Shown here: positions 12,230 to 25,537 of the stretch, in pieces
How positions within the stretch are numbered: position 1 is the stretch's first letter
Layout of the letters: every line of letters starts with the position of its first letter
Assembly (NCBI GenBank): GCA_950106755.1
Contig: OX467085.1
Span: forward strand, 1,054,001-1,118,000
Direction of reading: 5' to 3'
DNA length: 64,000 bases
Source of the DNA: Climacium dendroides
Lineage: Eukaryota; Streptophyta; Bryopsida; Hypnales; Climaciaceae
Made by a program: the position numbers and the translations under genes
Notes under the pieces: model-generated
The model's database searches: none
Told to the model about the DNA's origin: nothing
The model's input: the letters and a program-made list of their open reading frames with translations, nothing else

Positions 12230-14159
12230 ATGTCCGAAAACATAACACACAAGTATCAAACCTTCAAAATAATTAGGATTTATAGAAAAATGAAGTTTAA
12301 GAGAACCCTATTGATTCCCCACACTTCTTCAATGGAAATCGGTTTTAAAAAAAAGACTCTAGAAATCATGTTGTATTTGATAGACACCAAACCAATAAAT
12401 TATATCGATTTGACGTGGAATCATGTCCGAAAACATAACACACAAGTTGCAAACCTTCAAAATAATTAGGATTCATAGAGAAATGAAGTTTAAGGGAACC
12501 CTATTGATTCCCCACACTTCTTCAATGGAAATCGGTTTTAAAAAAAAGACTCTAGAAATCATGTTGGATTTGATAAACACCAAACCAATAAATTATATCG
12601 ATTTGACGTGGAAGCATGTCCGAAAACATAACACACAAGTATCAAACCTTCAAAATAATTAGGATTTATAGAAAAATGAAGTTTAAGAGAACCCTATTGA
12701 TTCCCCACACTTCTTCAATGGAAATCGGTTTTAAAAAAAAGACTCTAGAAATTATGTTGGATTTCATAAACACCAAACCAATAAGTTATATCGATTTGAC
12801 GTGGAAGCATGTCCGAAAACATAACACACAAGTATCAAACCTTCAAAATAATTAGGATTCATAGAAAAATGAAGTTTAAGAGAACCCTATTGATTCCCCA
12901 CACTTCTTCAATGGAAATCGGTTTTAAAAAAAAGACTCTAGAAATCATGTTGGATTTGATAGACACCAAACCAATAATTTATATCGATTTGACGTGGAAT
13001 CATGTCCGAAAACATAACACACAAGTTGAAAACCTTCAAAATAATTAGGATTCATAGAAAAATGAAGTTTAAGAGAACCCTATTGATTCCCCACACTTCT
13101 TCAATGGAAATCGGTTTTAAAAAAAAGACTCTAGAAATCATGTTGGATTTGATAGACACCAAACCAATAAATTATATCGATTTGACGTGGAAGCATGTCC
13201 GAAAACATAACACACAAGTTGCAAACCTTCAAAATGATTAGGATTCATAGAAAAATGAAGTTTAACAGAACCCTATTGATTCCCCACACTTCTTCAATGG
13301 AAATCGGTTTTAAAAAAAAGTCTCTAGAAATCATGTTGGATTTCATAAACACCAAACCAATAAATTATATCGATTTGACGTGGAAGCATGTCCGAAAACA
13401 TAACACACAAGTTGCAAACCTTCAAAATGATTAGGATTCATAGAAAAATGAAGTTTAAGGGAACCCTATTGATTCCCCACACTTCTTCAATGGAAATCGG
13501 TTTTAAAAAAAAGACTCTAGAAATCATGTTGGATTTGATAAACACCAAACCAATAAATTATATCGATTTGACGTGGAAGCATGTCCGAAAACATAACACA
13601 CAAGTTGCAAACCTTCAAAATAATTAGGATTCATAGAGAAATGAAGTTTAAGGGAACCCTATTGATTCCCCACACTTCTTCAATGGAAATCGGTTTTAAA
13701 AAAAAGACTCTAGAAATCATGTTGGATTTCATAAACACCAAACCAATAAATTATATCGATTTGACGTGGAAGCATGTCCGAAAACATAACACACAAGTTG
13801 CAAACCTTCAAAATAATTAGGATTCATAGAGAAATGAAGTTTAAGGGAACCCTATTGATTCCCCACACTTCTTCAATGGAAATCGGTTTTAAAAAAAAGA
13901 CTCTAGAAATCATGTTGGATTTCATAAACACCAAACCAATAAATTATATCGATTTGACGTGGAAGCATGTCCGAAAACATAACACACAAGTATCAAACCT
14001 TCAAAATAATTAGGATTTATAGAAAAATGAAGTTTAAGAGAACCCTATTGATTCCCCACACTTCTTCAATGGAAATCGGTTTTAAAAAAAAGACTCTAGA
14101 AATTATGTTGGATTTCATAAACACCAAACCAATAAATTATATCGATTTGACGTGGAAGC
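12230..14159 (+). repeat. Transitional class A stretch between higher-order blocks
   Basis: Ten A units with no B unit. The first two continue the dimer pattern of the preceding block. The unit at 13195 carries AACAGAACC and AAGTCTCTAG, a pair of changes found again at 17824, 27660 and 28625. Units at 13581 and 13774 are near-identical neighbours, a local single-monomer duplication. Confidence 0.78.
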
Positions 14160-17100
14160 ATGTCCGAAAACATAACACACAAGTATCAAACCTTCAAAAT
14201 AATTAGGATTCATAGAAAAATGAAGTTTAAGAGAACCCTATTGATTCCCCACACTTCTTCAATGGAAATCGGTTTTAAAAAAAAGACTCTAGAAATTATG
14301 TTGGATTTGATAAGTACCAAACCAATAAATTATATCGATTTGACGTGGAAGCATGTCCGAAAACATAACACACAAGTTGCAAACCTTCAAAATAATTAGG
14401 ATTCATAGAAAAATGAAGTTTAAGAGAACCCTATTGATTCCCCACACTTCTTCAATGGAAATCGGTTTTAAAAAAAAGACTCTAGAAATTATGTTGGATT
14501 TGATAAGTACCAAACCAATAAATTATATCGATTTGACGTGGAAGCATGTCCGAAAACATAACACACAAGTTGCAAACCTTCAAAATAATTAGGATTCATA
14601 GAGAATTGAAGTTTAAGGGAACTCTATTGATTCCCCACACTTCTTCAATGGAAATCGGTTTTAAAAAAAAGACGCTAGAAATCATGTTGGATTTGATAGA
14701 CACCAAACCAATAAATTATATCGATTTGACGTGGAAGCATGTCCGAAAACATAACACACAAGTATCAAACCTTCAAAATAATTAGGATTTATAGAAAAAT
14801 GAAGTTTAAGAGAACGTGATTGATTCCCTACACTTCTTCAATTGAACTTCTATTAAAAGAAGGACTCTAGAAATCATGTGGGATTGGATAGACGCCAAAC
14901 CAATAATTTATATCGATTTGACGTGGAATCATGTCCGAAAACATAACACACAAGATGAAAACCTTCAAAATAATTAGGATTCATAGAAAAATGAAGTTTA
15001 AGAGAACCCTATTGATTCCCCACACTTCTTCAATGGAAATCGGTTTTGAAAAAAAGACTCTAGAAATCATGCTGGATTTGATAGACACCAAACCAATAAA
15101 TTATATCGATTTGACGTGGAAGCATGTCCGAAAACATAACACACAAGTTGCAAACCTTCAAAATAATTAGGATTCATAGAAAAATGAAGTTTAAGAGAAC
15201 CCTATTGATTCCCCACACTTCTTCAATGGAAATCGGTTTTAAAAAAAAGACTCTAGAAATCATGTTGGATTTGATAAACACCAAACCAATAAATTATATC
15301 GATTTGACGTGGAAGCATGTCCGAAAACATAACACACAAGTATCAAACCTTCAAAATAATTAGGATTTATAGAAAAATGAAGTTTAAGAGAACCCTATTG
15401 ATTCCCCACACTTCTTCAATGGAAATCGGTTTTAAAAAAAAGACTCTAGAAATTATGTTGGATTTCATAAACACCAAACCAATAAATTATATCGATTTGA
15501 CGTGGAAGCATGTCCGAAAACATAACACACAAGTATCAAACCTTCAAAATAATTAGGATTCATAGAAAAATGAAGTTTAAGAGAACCCTATTGATTCCCC
15601 ACACTTCTTCAATGGAAATCGGTTTTAAAAAAAAGACTCTAGAAATTATGTTGGATTTGATAAGTACCAAACCAATAAATTATATCGATTTGACGTGGAA
15701 GCATGTCCGAAAACATAACACACAAGTTGCAAACCTTCAAAATAATTAGGATTCATAGAAAAATGAAGTTTAAGAGAACCCTATTGATTCCCCACACTTC
15801 TTCAATGGAAATCGGTTTTAAAAAAAAGACTCTAGAAATTATGTTGGATTTGATAAGTACCAAACCAATAAATTATATCGATTTGACGTGGAAGCATGTC
15901 CGAAAACATAACACACAAGTTGCAAACCTTCAAAATAATTAGGATTCATAGAGAATTGAAGTTTAAGGGAACTCTATTGATTCCCCACACTTCTTCAATG
16001 GAAATCGGTTTTAAAAAAAAGACGCTAGAAATCATGTTGGATTTGATAGACACCAAACCAATAAATTATATCGATTTGACGTGGAAGCATGTCCGAAAAC
16101 ATAACACACAAGTATCAAACCTTCAAAATAATTAGGATTTATAGAAAAATGAAGTTTAAGAGAACGTGATTGATTCCCTACACTTCTTCAATTGAACTTC
16201 TATTAAAAGAAGGACTCTAGAAATCATGTGGGATTGGATAGACGCCAAACCAATAATTTATATCGATTTGACGTGGAATCATGTCCGAAAACATAACACA
16301 CAAGATGAAAACCTTCAAAATAATTAGGATTCATAGAAAAATGAAGTTTAAGAGAACCCTATTGATTCCCCACACTTCTTCAATGGAAATCGGTTTTAAA
16401 AAAAAGACTCTAGAAATCATGTTGGATTTGATAGACACCAAACCAATAAATTATATCGATTTGACGTGGAAGCATGTCCGAAAACATAACACACAAGATG
16501 AAAACCTTCAAAATAATTAGGATTCATAGAAAAATGAAGTTTAAGAGAACCCTATTGATTCCCCACACTTCTTCAATGGAAATCGGTTTTGAAAAAAAGA
16601 CTCTAGAAATCATGCTGGATTTGATAGACACCAAACCAATAAATTATATCGATTTGACGTGGAAGCATGTCCGAAAACATAACACACAAGTTGCAAACCT
16701 TCAAAATAATTAGGATTCATAGAAAAATGAAGTTTAAGAGAACCCTATTGATTCCCCACACTTCTTCAATGGAAATCGGTTTTAAAAAAAAGACTCTAGA
16801 AATTATGTTGGATTTGATAAGTACCAAACCAATAAATTATATCGATTTGACGTGGAAGCATGTCCGAAAACATAACACACAAGTTGCAAACCTTCAAAAT
16901 AATTAGGATTCATAGAAAAATGAAGTTTAAGAGAACCCTATTGATTCCCCACACTTCTTCAATGGAAATCGGTTTTAAAAAAAAGACTCTAGAAATTATG
17001 TTGGATTTGATAAGTACCAAACCAATAAATTATATCGATTTGACGTGGAAGCATGTCCGAAAACATAACACACAAGTTGCAAACCTTCAAAATAATTAGG

Positions 17101-17437
17101 ATTCATAGAGAATTGAAGTTTAAGGGAACTCTATTGATTCCCCACACTTCTTCAATGGAAATCGGTTTTAAAAAAAAGACGCTAGAAATCATGTTGGATT
17201 TGATAGACACCAAACCAATAAATTATATCGATTTGACGTGGAAGCATGTCCGAAAACATAACACACAAGTATCAAACCTTCAAAATAATTAGGATTTATA
17301 GAAAACTGAAGTTTAAGAGAACGTGATTGATTCCCTACACTTCTTCAATTGAACTTCTATTAAAAGAAGGACTCTAGAAATCATGTGGGATTGGATAGAC
17401 GCCAAACCAATAATTTATATCGATTTGACGTGGAATC
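14160..17437 (+). repeat. 7-mer (1350 bp) and related 6-mer (1157 bp) units
   Basis: The four-unit series of two GATAAGTACC units, one GAATTG/AAGGGAACTC unit and one B unit occurs at 14160-14930, 15510-16280 and 16667-17437. The linkers between are three A units (14931, 15124, 15317) and two A units (16281, 16474). The units at 14546, 15896 and 17053 share GACGCTAGA, which destroys the XbaI site. The B units at 14739, 16089 and 17246 share GAAGGACTC and ATGTGGG. Confidence 0.87.
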
Positions 17438-18209
17438 ATGTCCGAAAACATAACACACAAGATGAAAACCTTCAAAATAATTAGGATTCATAGAAAAATG
17501 AAGTTTAAGAGAACCCTATTGATTCCCCACACTTCTTCAATGGAAATCGGTTTTGAAAAAAAGACTCTAGAAATCATGCTGGATTTCATAAACACCAAAC
17601 CAATAAATTATATCGATTTGACGTGGAAGCATGTCCGAAAACATAACACACAAGTTGCAAACCTTCAAAATAATTAGGATTCATAGAAAAATGAAGTTTA
17701 AGAGAACCCTATTGATTCCCCACACTTCTTCAATGGAAATCGGTTTTAAAAAAAAGACTCTAGAAATCATGTTGGATTTGATAGACACCAAACCAATAAT
17801 TTATATCGATTTGACGTGGGATCATGTCCGAAAACATAACACACAAGTTGCAAACCTTCAAAATGATTAGGATTCATAGAAAAATGAAGTTTAACAGAAC
17901 CCTATTGATTCCCCACACTTCTTCAATGGAAATCGGTTTTAAAAAAAAGTCTCTAGAAATCATGTTGGATTTCATAAACACCAAACCAATAAATTATATC
18001 GATTTGACGTGGAAGCATGTCCGAAAACATAACACACAAGTTGCAAACCTTCAAAATGATTAGGATTCATAGAAAAATGAAGTTTAAGAGAACCCTATTG
18101 ATTTCCCACACTTCTTCAATGGAAATCGGTTTTAAAAAAAAGACTCTAGAAATCATGTTGGATTTGATAGACACCAAACCAATAATTTATATCGATTTGA
18201 CGTGGAATC
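17438..18209 (+). repeat. Transitional class A stretch (4 monomers)
   Basis: Units at 17438, 17631, 17824 and 18017. The 17631 unit ends GGGATC instead of GGAATC. The 17824 unit carries the AACAGAACC plus AAGTCTCTAG pair also present at 13195. No local higher-order period is visible. Confidence 0.75.
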
Positions 18210-21200
18210 ATGTCCGAAAACATAACACACAAGTTGAAAACCTTCAAAATAATTAGGATTCATAGAGAAATGAAGTTTAAGGGAACCCTATTGATTCCCC
18301 ACACTTCTTCAATGGAAATCGGTTTTAAAAAAAAGACTCTAGAAATCATGTTGGATTTCATAAACACCAAACCAATAAATTATATCGATTTGACGTGGAA
18401 GCATGTCCGAAAACATAACACACAAGTATCGAACCTTCAAAATAATTAGGATTCATAGAAAAATGAAGTTTAAGAGAACCCTATTGATTCCCCACACTTC
18501 TTCAATGGAAATCGGTTTTAAAAAAAAGACTCTAGAAATCATGTTGGATTTGATAGACACCAAACCAATAAATTATATCGATTTGACGTGGAAGCATGTC
18601 CGAAAACATAACACACAAGTTGCAAACCTTCAAAATGATTAGGATTCATAGAAAAATGAAGTTTAAGAGAACCCTATTGATTTCCCACACTTCTTCAATG
18701 GAAATCGGTTTTAAAAAAAAGACTCTAGAAATCATGTTGGATTTGATAGACAGCAAACCAATAATTTATATCGATTTGACGTGGAATCATGTCCGAAAAC
18801 ATAACACACAAGTTGCAAACCTTCAAAATAATTAGGATTCATAGAGAAATGAAGTTTAAGAGAACCCTATTGATTCCCCACACTTCTTCAATGGAAATCG
18901 GTTTTAAAAAAAAGACTCTAGAAATCATGTTGTATTTGATAGACACCAAACCAATAAATTATATCGATTTGACGTGGAATCATGTCCGAAAACATAACAC
19001 ACAAGTTGCAAACCTTCAAAATAATTAGGATTTATAGAAAAATGAAGTTTAAGAGAACGTGATTGATTCCCTACACTTCTTCAATTGAACTTCTATTAAA
19101 AGAAAGACTCTAGAAATCATGTTGGATTGGCTAGACGCCAAACCAATAATTTATATCGATTTGACGTGGAATCATGTCCGAAAACATAACACACAAGTTG
19201 CAAACCTTCAAAATGATTAGGATTCATAGAAAAATGAAGTTTAAGAGAACCCTATTGATTTCCCACACTTCTTCAATGGAAATCGGTTTTAAAAAAAAGA
19301 CTCTAGAAATCATGTTGGATTTCATAAACACCAAACCAATAAATTATATCGATTTGACGTGGAAGCATGTCCGAAAACATAACACACAAGTATCAAACCT
19401 TCAAAATAATTAGGATTCATAGGAAAATGAAGTTTAAGAGAACCCTATTGATTCCCCACACTTCTTCAATGGAAATCGGTTTTAAAAAAAAGACTCTAGA
19501 AATCATGTTGGGTTTGATAGACAGCAAACCAATAATCTATATCGATTTGACGTGGAATCACGTCCGAAAACATAACACACAAGTTGCAAACCTTCAAAAT
19601 AATTAGGATTCATACAAAAATGAAGTTTAAGAGAACCCTATTGATTCCCCACACTTCTTCAATGGAAATCGGTTTTAAAAAAAAGACTCTAGAAATCATG
19701 TTGGATTTGATAAACACCAAACCAATAAATTATATCGATTTGACGTGGAAGCATGTCCGAAAACATAACACACAAGTATCAAACCTTCAAAATAATTAGG
19801 ATTCATAGGAAAATGAAGTTTAAGAGAACCCTATTGATTCCCCACACTTCTTCAATGGAAATCGGTTTTAAAAAAAAGACTCTAGAAATCATGTTGGATT
19901 TGATAGACAGCAAACCAATAATCTATATCGATTTGACGTGGAATCACGTCCGAAAACATAACACACAAGTTGCAAACCTTCAAAATAATTAGGATTCATA
20001 GAAAAATGAAGTTTAAGAGAACCCTATTGATTCCCCACACTTCTTCAATGGAAATCGGTTTTAAAAAAAAGACTCTAGAAATCATGTTGGATTTCATAAA
20101 CACCAAACCAATAAATTATATCGATTTGACGTGGAAGCATGTCCGAAAACATAACACACAAGTTGCAAACCTTCAAAATGATTAGGATTCATAGAAAAAT
20201 GAAGTTTAAGAGAACCCTATTGATTCCCCACACTTCTTCAATGGAAATCGGTTTTAAAAAAAAGACTCTAGAAATCATGTTGGATTTGATAGACAGCAAA
20301 CCAATAATTTATATCGATTTGACGTGGAATCATGTCCGAAAACATGACACACAAGTTGAAAACCTTCAAAATAATTAGGATTCATAGAGAAATGAAGTTT
20401 AAGGGAACCCTATTGATTCCCCACACTTCTTCAATGGAAATCGGTTTTAAAAAAAAGACTCTAGAAATCATGTTGGATTTCATAAACACCAAACCAATAA
20501 ATTATATCGATTTGACGTGGAAGCATGTCCGAAAACATAACACACAAGTATCAAACCTTCAAAATAATTAGGATTCATAGAAAAATGAAGTTTAAGAGAA
20601 CCCTATTGATTCCCCACACTTCTTCAATGGAAATCGGTTTTAAAAAAAAGACTCTAGAAATCATGTTGGATTTGATAGACACCAAACCAATAAATTATAT
20701 CGATTTGACGTGGAAGCATGTCCGAAAACATAACACACAAGTTGCAAACCTTCAAAATGATTAGGATTCATAGAAAAATGAAGTTTAAGAGAACCCTATT
20801 GATTTCCCACACTTCTTCAATGGAAATCGGTTTTAAAAAAAAGACTCTAGAAATCATGTTGGATTTGATAGACAGCAAACCAATAATTTATATCGATTTG
20901 ACGTCGAATCATGTCCGAAAACATAACACACAAGTTGCAAACCTTCAAAATAATTAGGATTCATAGAGAAATGAAGTTTAAGAGAACCCTATTGATTCCC
21001 CACACTTCTTCAATGGAAATCGGTTTTAAAAAAAAGACTCTAGAAATCATGTTGGATTTGATAGACACCAAACCAATAAATTATATCGATTTGACGTGGA
21101 ATCATGTCCGAAAACATAACACACAAGTTGCAAACCTTCAAAATAATTAGGATTTATAGAAAAATGAAGTTTAAGAGAACGTGATTGATTCCCTACACTT

Positions 21201-23031
21201 CTTCAATTGAACTTCTATTAAAAGAAAGACTCTAGAAATCATGTTGGATTGGATAGACGCCAAACCAATAATTTATATCGATTTGACGTGGAATCATGTC
21301 CGAAAACATAACACACAAGTTGCAAACCTTCAAAATGATTAGGATTCATAGAAAAATGAAGTTTAAGAGAACCCTATTGATTTCCCACACTTCTTCAATG
21401 GAAATCGGTTTTAAAAAAAAGACTCTAGAAATCATGTTGGATTTCATAAACACCAAACCAATAAATTATATCGATTTGACGTGGAAGCATGTCCGAAAAC
21501 ATAACACACAAGTTGCAAACCTTCAAAATAATTAGGATTCATAGAAAAATGAAGTTTAAGAGAACCCTATTGATTCCCCACACTTCTTCAATGGAAATCG
21601 GTTTTAAAAAAAAGACTCTAGAAATCATGTTGGATTTGATAGACAGCAAACCAATAATTTATATCGATTTGACGTGGAATCATGTCCGAAAACATGACAC
21701 ACAAGTTGAAAACCTTCAAAATAATTAGGATTCATAGAGAAATGAAGTTTAAGGGAACCCTATTGATTCCCCACACTTCTTCAATGGAAATCGGTTTTAA
21801 AAAAAAGACTCTAGAAATCATGTTGGATTTCATAAACACCAAACCAATAAATTATATCGATTTGACGTGGAAGCATGTCCGAAAACATAACACACAAGTA
21901 TCAAACCTTCAAAATAATTAGGATTCATAGAAAAATGAAGTTTAAGAGAACCCTATTGATTCCCCACACTTCTTCAATGGAAATCGGTTTTAAAAAAAAG
22001 ACTCTAGAAATCATGTTGGATTTGATAGACACCAAACCAATAAATTATATCGATTTGACGTGGAAGCATGTCCGAAAACATAACACACAAGTTGCAAACC
22101 TTCAAAATGATTAGGATTCATAGAAAAATGAAGTTTAAGAGAACCCTATTGATTTCCCACACTTCTTCAATGGAAATCGGTTTTAAAAAAAAGACTCTAG
22201 AAATCATGTTGGATTTGATAGACAGCAAACCAATAATTTATATCGATTTGACGTGGAATCATGTCCGAAAACATAACACACAAGTTGCAAACCTTCAAAA
22301 TAATTAGGATTCATAGAGAAATGAAGTTTAAGAGAACCCTATTGATTCCCCACACTTCTTCAATGGAAATCGGTTTTAAAAAAAAGACTCTAGAAATCAT
22401 GTTGGATTTGATAGACACCAAACCAATAAATTATATCGATTTGACGTGGAATCATGTCCGAAAACATAACACACAAGTTGCAAACCTTCAAAATAATTAG
22501 GATTTATAGAAAAATGAAGTTTAAGAGAACGTGATTGATTCCCTACACTTCTTCAATTGAACTTCTATTAAAAGAAAGACTCTAGAAATCATGTTGGATT
22601 GGATAGACGCCAAACCAATAATTTATATCGATTTGACGTGGAATCATGTCCGAAAACATAACACACAAGTTGCAAACCTTCAAAATGATTAGGATTCATA
22701 GAAAAATGAAGTTTAAGAGAACCCTATTGATTTCCCACACTTCTTCAATGGAAATCGGTTTTAAAAAAAAGACTCTAGAAATCATGTTGGATTTCATAAA
22801 CACCAAACCAATAAATTATATCGATTTGACGTGGAAGCATGTCCGAAAACATAACACACAAGTTGCAAACCTTCAAAATAATTAGGATTCATAGAAAAAT
22901 GAAGTTTAAGAGAACCCTATTGATTCCCCACACTTCTTCAATGGAAATCGGTTTTAAAAAAAAGACTCTAGAAATCATGTTGGATTTGATAGACAGCAAA
23001 CCAATAATTTATATCGATTTGACGTGGAATC
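18210..23031 (+). repeat. 7-mer higher-order repeat (1350 bp) with one 5-monomer insertion
   Basis: Two 7-mers follow each other, 20332-21681 and 21682-23031, each ending with the same unit order around a B unit (21104, 22454). Units at 20332 and 21682 share AACATGACAC in place of AACATAACAC, a rare change confirming direct duplication. An earlier copy starts at 18210; after its 19174 unit there are five extra units (19367-20331), so the distance from 18210 to 20332 is 2122 bp. Units at 19367 and 23225 share GGTTTGATAGACAGC and ATCTATATCG. Confidence 0.87.
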
Positions 23032-24575
23032 ATGTCCGAAAACATAACACACAAGTTGAAAACCTTCAAAATAATTAGGATTCATAGAGAAATGAAGTTT
23101 AAGGGAACCCTATTGATTCCCCACACTTCTTCAATGGAAATCGGTTTTAAAAAAAAGACTCTAGAAATCATGTTGGATTTCATAAACACCAAACCAATAA
23201 ATTATATCGATTTGACGTGGAAGCATGTCCGAAAACATAACACACAAGTATCAAACCTTCAAAATAATTAGGATTCATAGGAAAATGAAGTTTAAGAGAA
23301 CCCTATTGATTCCCCACACTTCTTCAATGGAAATCGGTTTTAAAAAAAAGACTCTAGAAATCATGTTGGGTTTGATAGACAGCAAACCAATAATCTATAT
23401 CGATTTGACGTGGAATCACGTCCGAAAACATAACACACAAGTTGCAAACCTTCAAAATAATTAGGATTCATAGAAAAATGAAGTTTAAGAGAACCCTATT
23501 GATTCCCCACACTTCTTCAATGGAAATCGGTTTTAAAAAAAAGACTCTAGAAATCATGTTGGATTTCATAAACACCAAACCAATAAATTATATCGATTTG
23601 ACGTGGAAGCATGTCCGAAAACATAACACACAAGTTGCAAACCTTCAAAATGATTAGGATTCATAGAAAAATGAAGTTTAAGAGAACCCTATTGATTCCC
23701 CACACTTCTTCAAAGGAAATCGATTTTAAAAAAAAGACTCTAGAAATCATGTTGGATTTGATAGACACCAAACCAATAATTTATATCGATTTGACGTGGA
23801 AGCATGTCCGAAAACATAACACACAAGTTGCAAACCTTCAAAATGATTAGGATTCATAGAAAAATGAAGTTTAAGAGAACCCTATTGATTCCCCACACTT
23901 CTTCAATGGAAATCGGTTTTAAAAAAAAGACTCTAGAAATCATGTTGGATTTGATAGACAGCAAACCAATAATTTATATCGATTTGACGTGGAATCATGT
24001 CCGAAAACATAACACACAAGTTGAAAACCTTCAAAATAATTAGGATTCATAGAGAAATGAAGTTTAAGGGAACCCTATTGATTCCCCACACTTCTTCAAT
24101 GGAAATCGGTTTTAAAAAAAAGACTCTAGAAATCATGTTGGATTTCATAAACACCAAACCAATAAATTATATCGATTTGACGTGGAAGCATGTCCGAAAA
24201 CATAACACACAAGTTGCAAACCTTCAAAATAATTAGGATTCATAGAAAAATGAAGTTTAAGAGAACCCTATTGATTCCCCACACTTCTTCAATGGAAATC
24301 GGTTTTAAAAAAAAGACTCTAGAAATCATGTTGTATTTGATAGACACCAAACCAATAAATTATATCGATTTGACGTCGAATCATGTCCGAAAACATAACA
24401 CACAAGTTGCAAACCTTCAAAATAATTAGGATTCATAGAGAAATGAAGTTTAAGGGAACCCTATTGATTCCCCACACTTCTTCAATGGAAATCGGTTTTA
24501 AAAAAAAGACTCTAGAAATCATGTTGGATTTGATAAACACCAAACCAATAAATTATATCGATTTGACGTGGAAGC
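23032..24575 (+). repeat. Class A stretch after the 7-mers (8 monomers)
   Basis: The first unit still resembles 21682. The next two (23225, 23418) resemble 19367 and 19946. The 23611 unit has TCAAAGGAAATCGATTTT, combining a private AAG with an AATCGATTTT variant that is also seen at 25924, 26696, 35183 and 38076; this variant creates a second ClaI site in those units. No B unit is present. Confidence 0.78.
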
Positions 24576-25345
24576 ATGTCCGAAAACATAACACACAAGT
24601 ATCAAACCTTCAAAATAATTAGGATTTATAGAAAAATGAAGTTTAAGAGAACGTGATTGATTCCCTACACTTCTTCAATTGAACTTCTATTAAAAGAAAG
24701 ACTCTAGAAATCATGTTGGATTGGATAGACGCCAAACCAATAATTTATATCGATCTGACGTGGAATCATGTCCGAAAACATAACACACAAGTTGCAAACC
24801 TTCAAAATAATTAGGATTCTTAGAGAAATGAAGTTTAAGAGAACCCTATTGATTCCCCACACTTCTTCAATGGAAATCGGTTTTAAAAAAAAGACTCTAG
24901 AAATCATGTTGGATTTGATAGACACCAAACCAATAAATTATATCGATTTGACGTGGAAGCATGTCCGAAAACATAACACACAAGTATCAAACCTTCAAAA
25001 TAATTAGGATTTATAGAAAAATGAAGTTTAAGAGAACGTGATTGATTCCCTACACTTCTTCAATTGAACTTCTATTAAAAGAAAGACTCTAGAAATCATG
25101 TTGGATTGGATAGACGCCAAACCAATAATTTATATCGATCTGACGTGGAATCATGTCCGAAAACATAACACACAAGTTGCAAACCTTCAAAATAATTAGG
25201 ATTCTTAGAGAAATGAAGTTTAAGAGAACCCTATTGATTCCCCACACTTCTTCAATGGAAATCGGTTTTAAAAAAAAGACTCTAGAAATCATGTTGGATT
25301 TGATAGACACCAAACCAATAAATTATATCGATTTGACGTGGAAGC
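24576..25345 (+). repeat. Two tandem B-A dimers of 385 bp
   Basis: B-A at 24576-24960 is followed by B-A at 24961-25345, and a third B unit follows at 25346. Both B units carry ATCGATCTGACG, seen in no other unit, and both A units (24768, 25153) carry ATTCTTAGAG. This is a recent dimer duplication; the two copies look identical by eye. Confidence 0.9.
24704..24928 (-). other. Representative minus-strand 74-codon open frame (not called as a gene)
   Basis: This frame exists only where a unit has ATTCTTAGAG in place of ATTCATAGAG, which changes a minus-strand TGA to AGA. It recurs at 25089, 27018, 30683, 31261, 32804, 34348, 37241 and 62901, always with that one substitution. A frame opened by a single change in scattered copies of a satellite is best explained by chance. 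Confidence 0.85.
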
Positions 25346-25537
25346 ATGTCCGAAAACATAACACACAAGTATCAAACCTTCAAAATAATTAGGATTTATA
25401 GAAAAATGAAGTTTAAGAGAACGTGATTGATTCCCTACACTTCTTCAATTGAACTTCTATTAAAAGAAAGACTCTAGAAATCATGTTGGATTGGATAGAC
25501 GCCAAACCAATAATTTATATCGATTTGACGTGGAATC

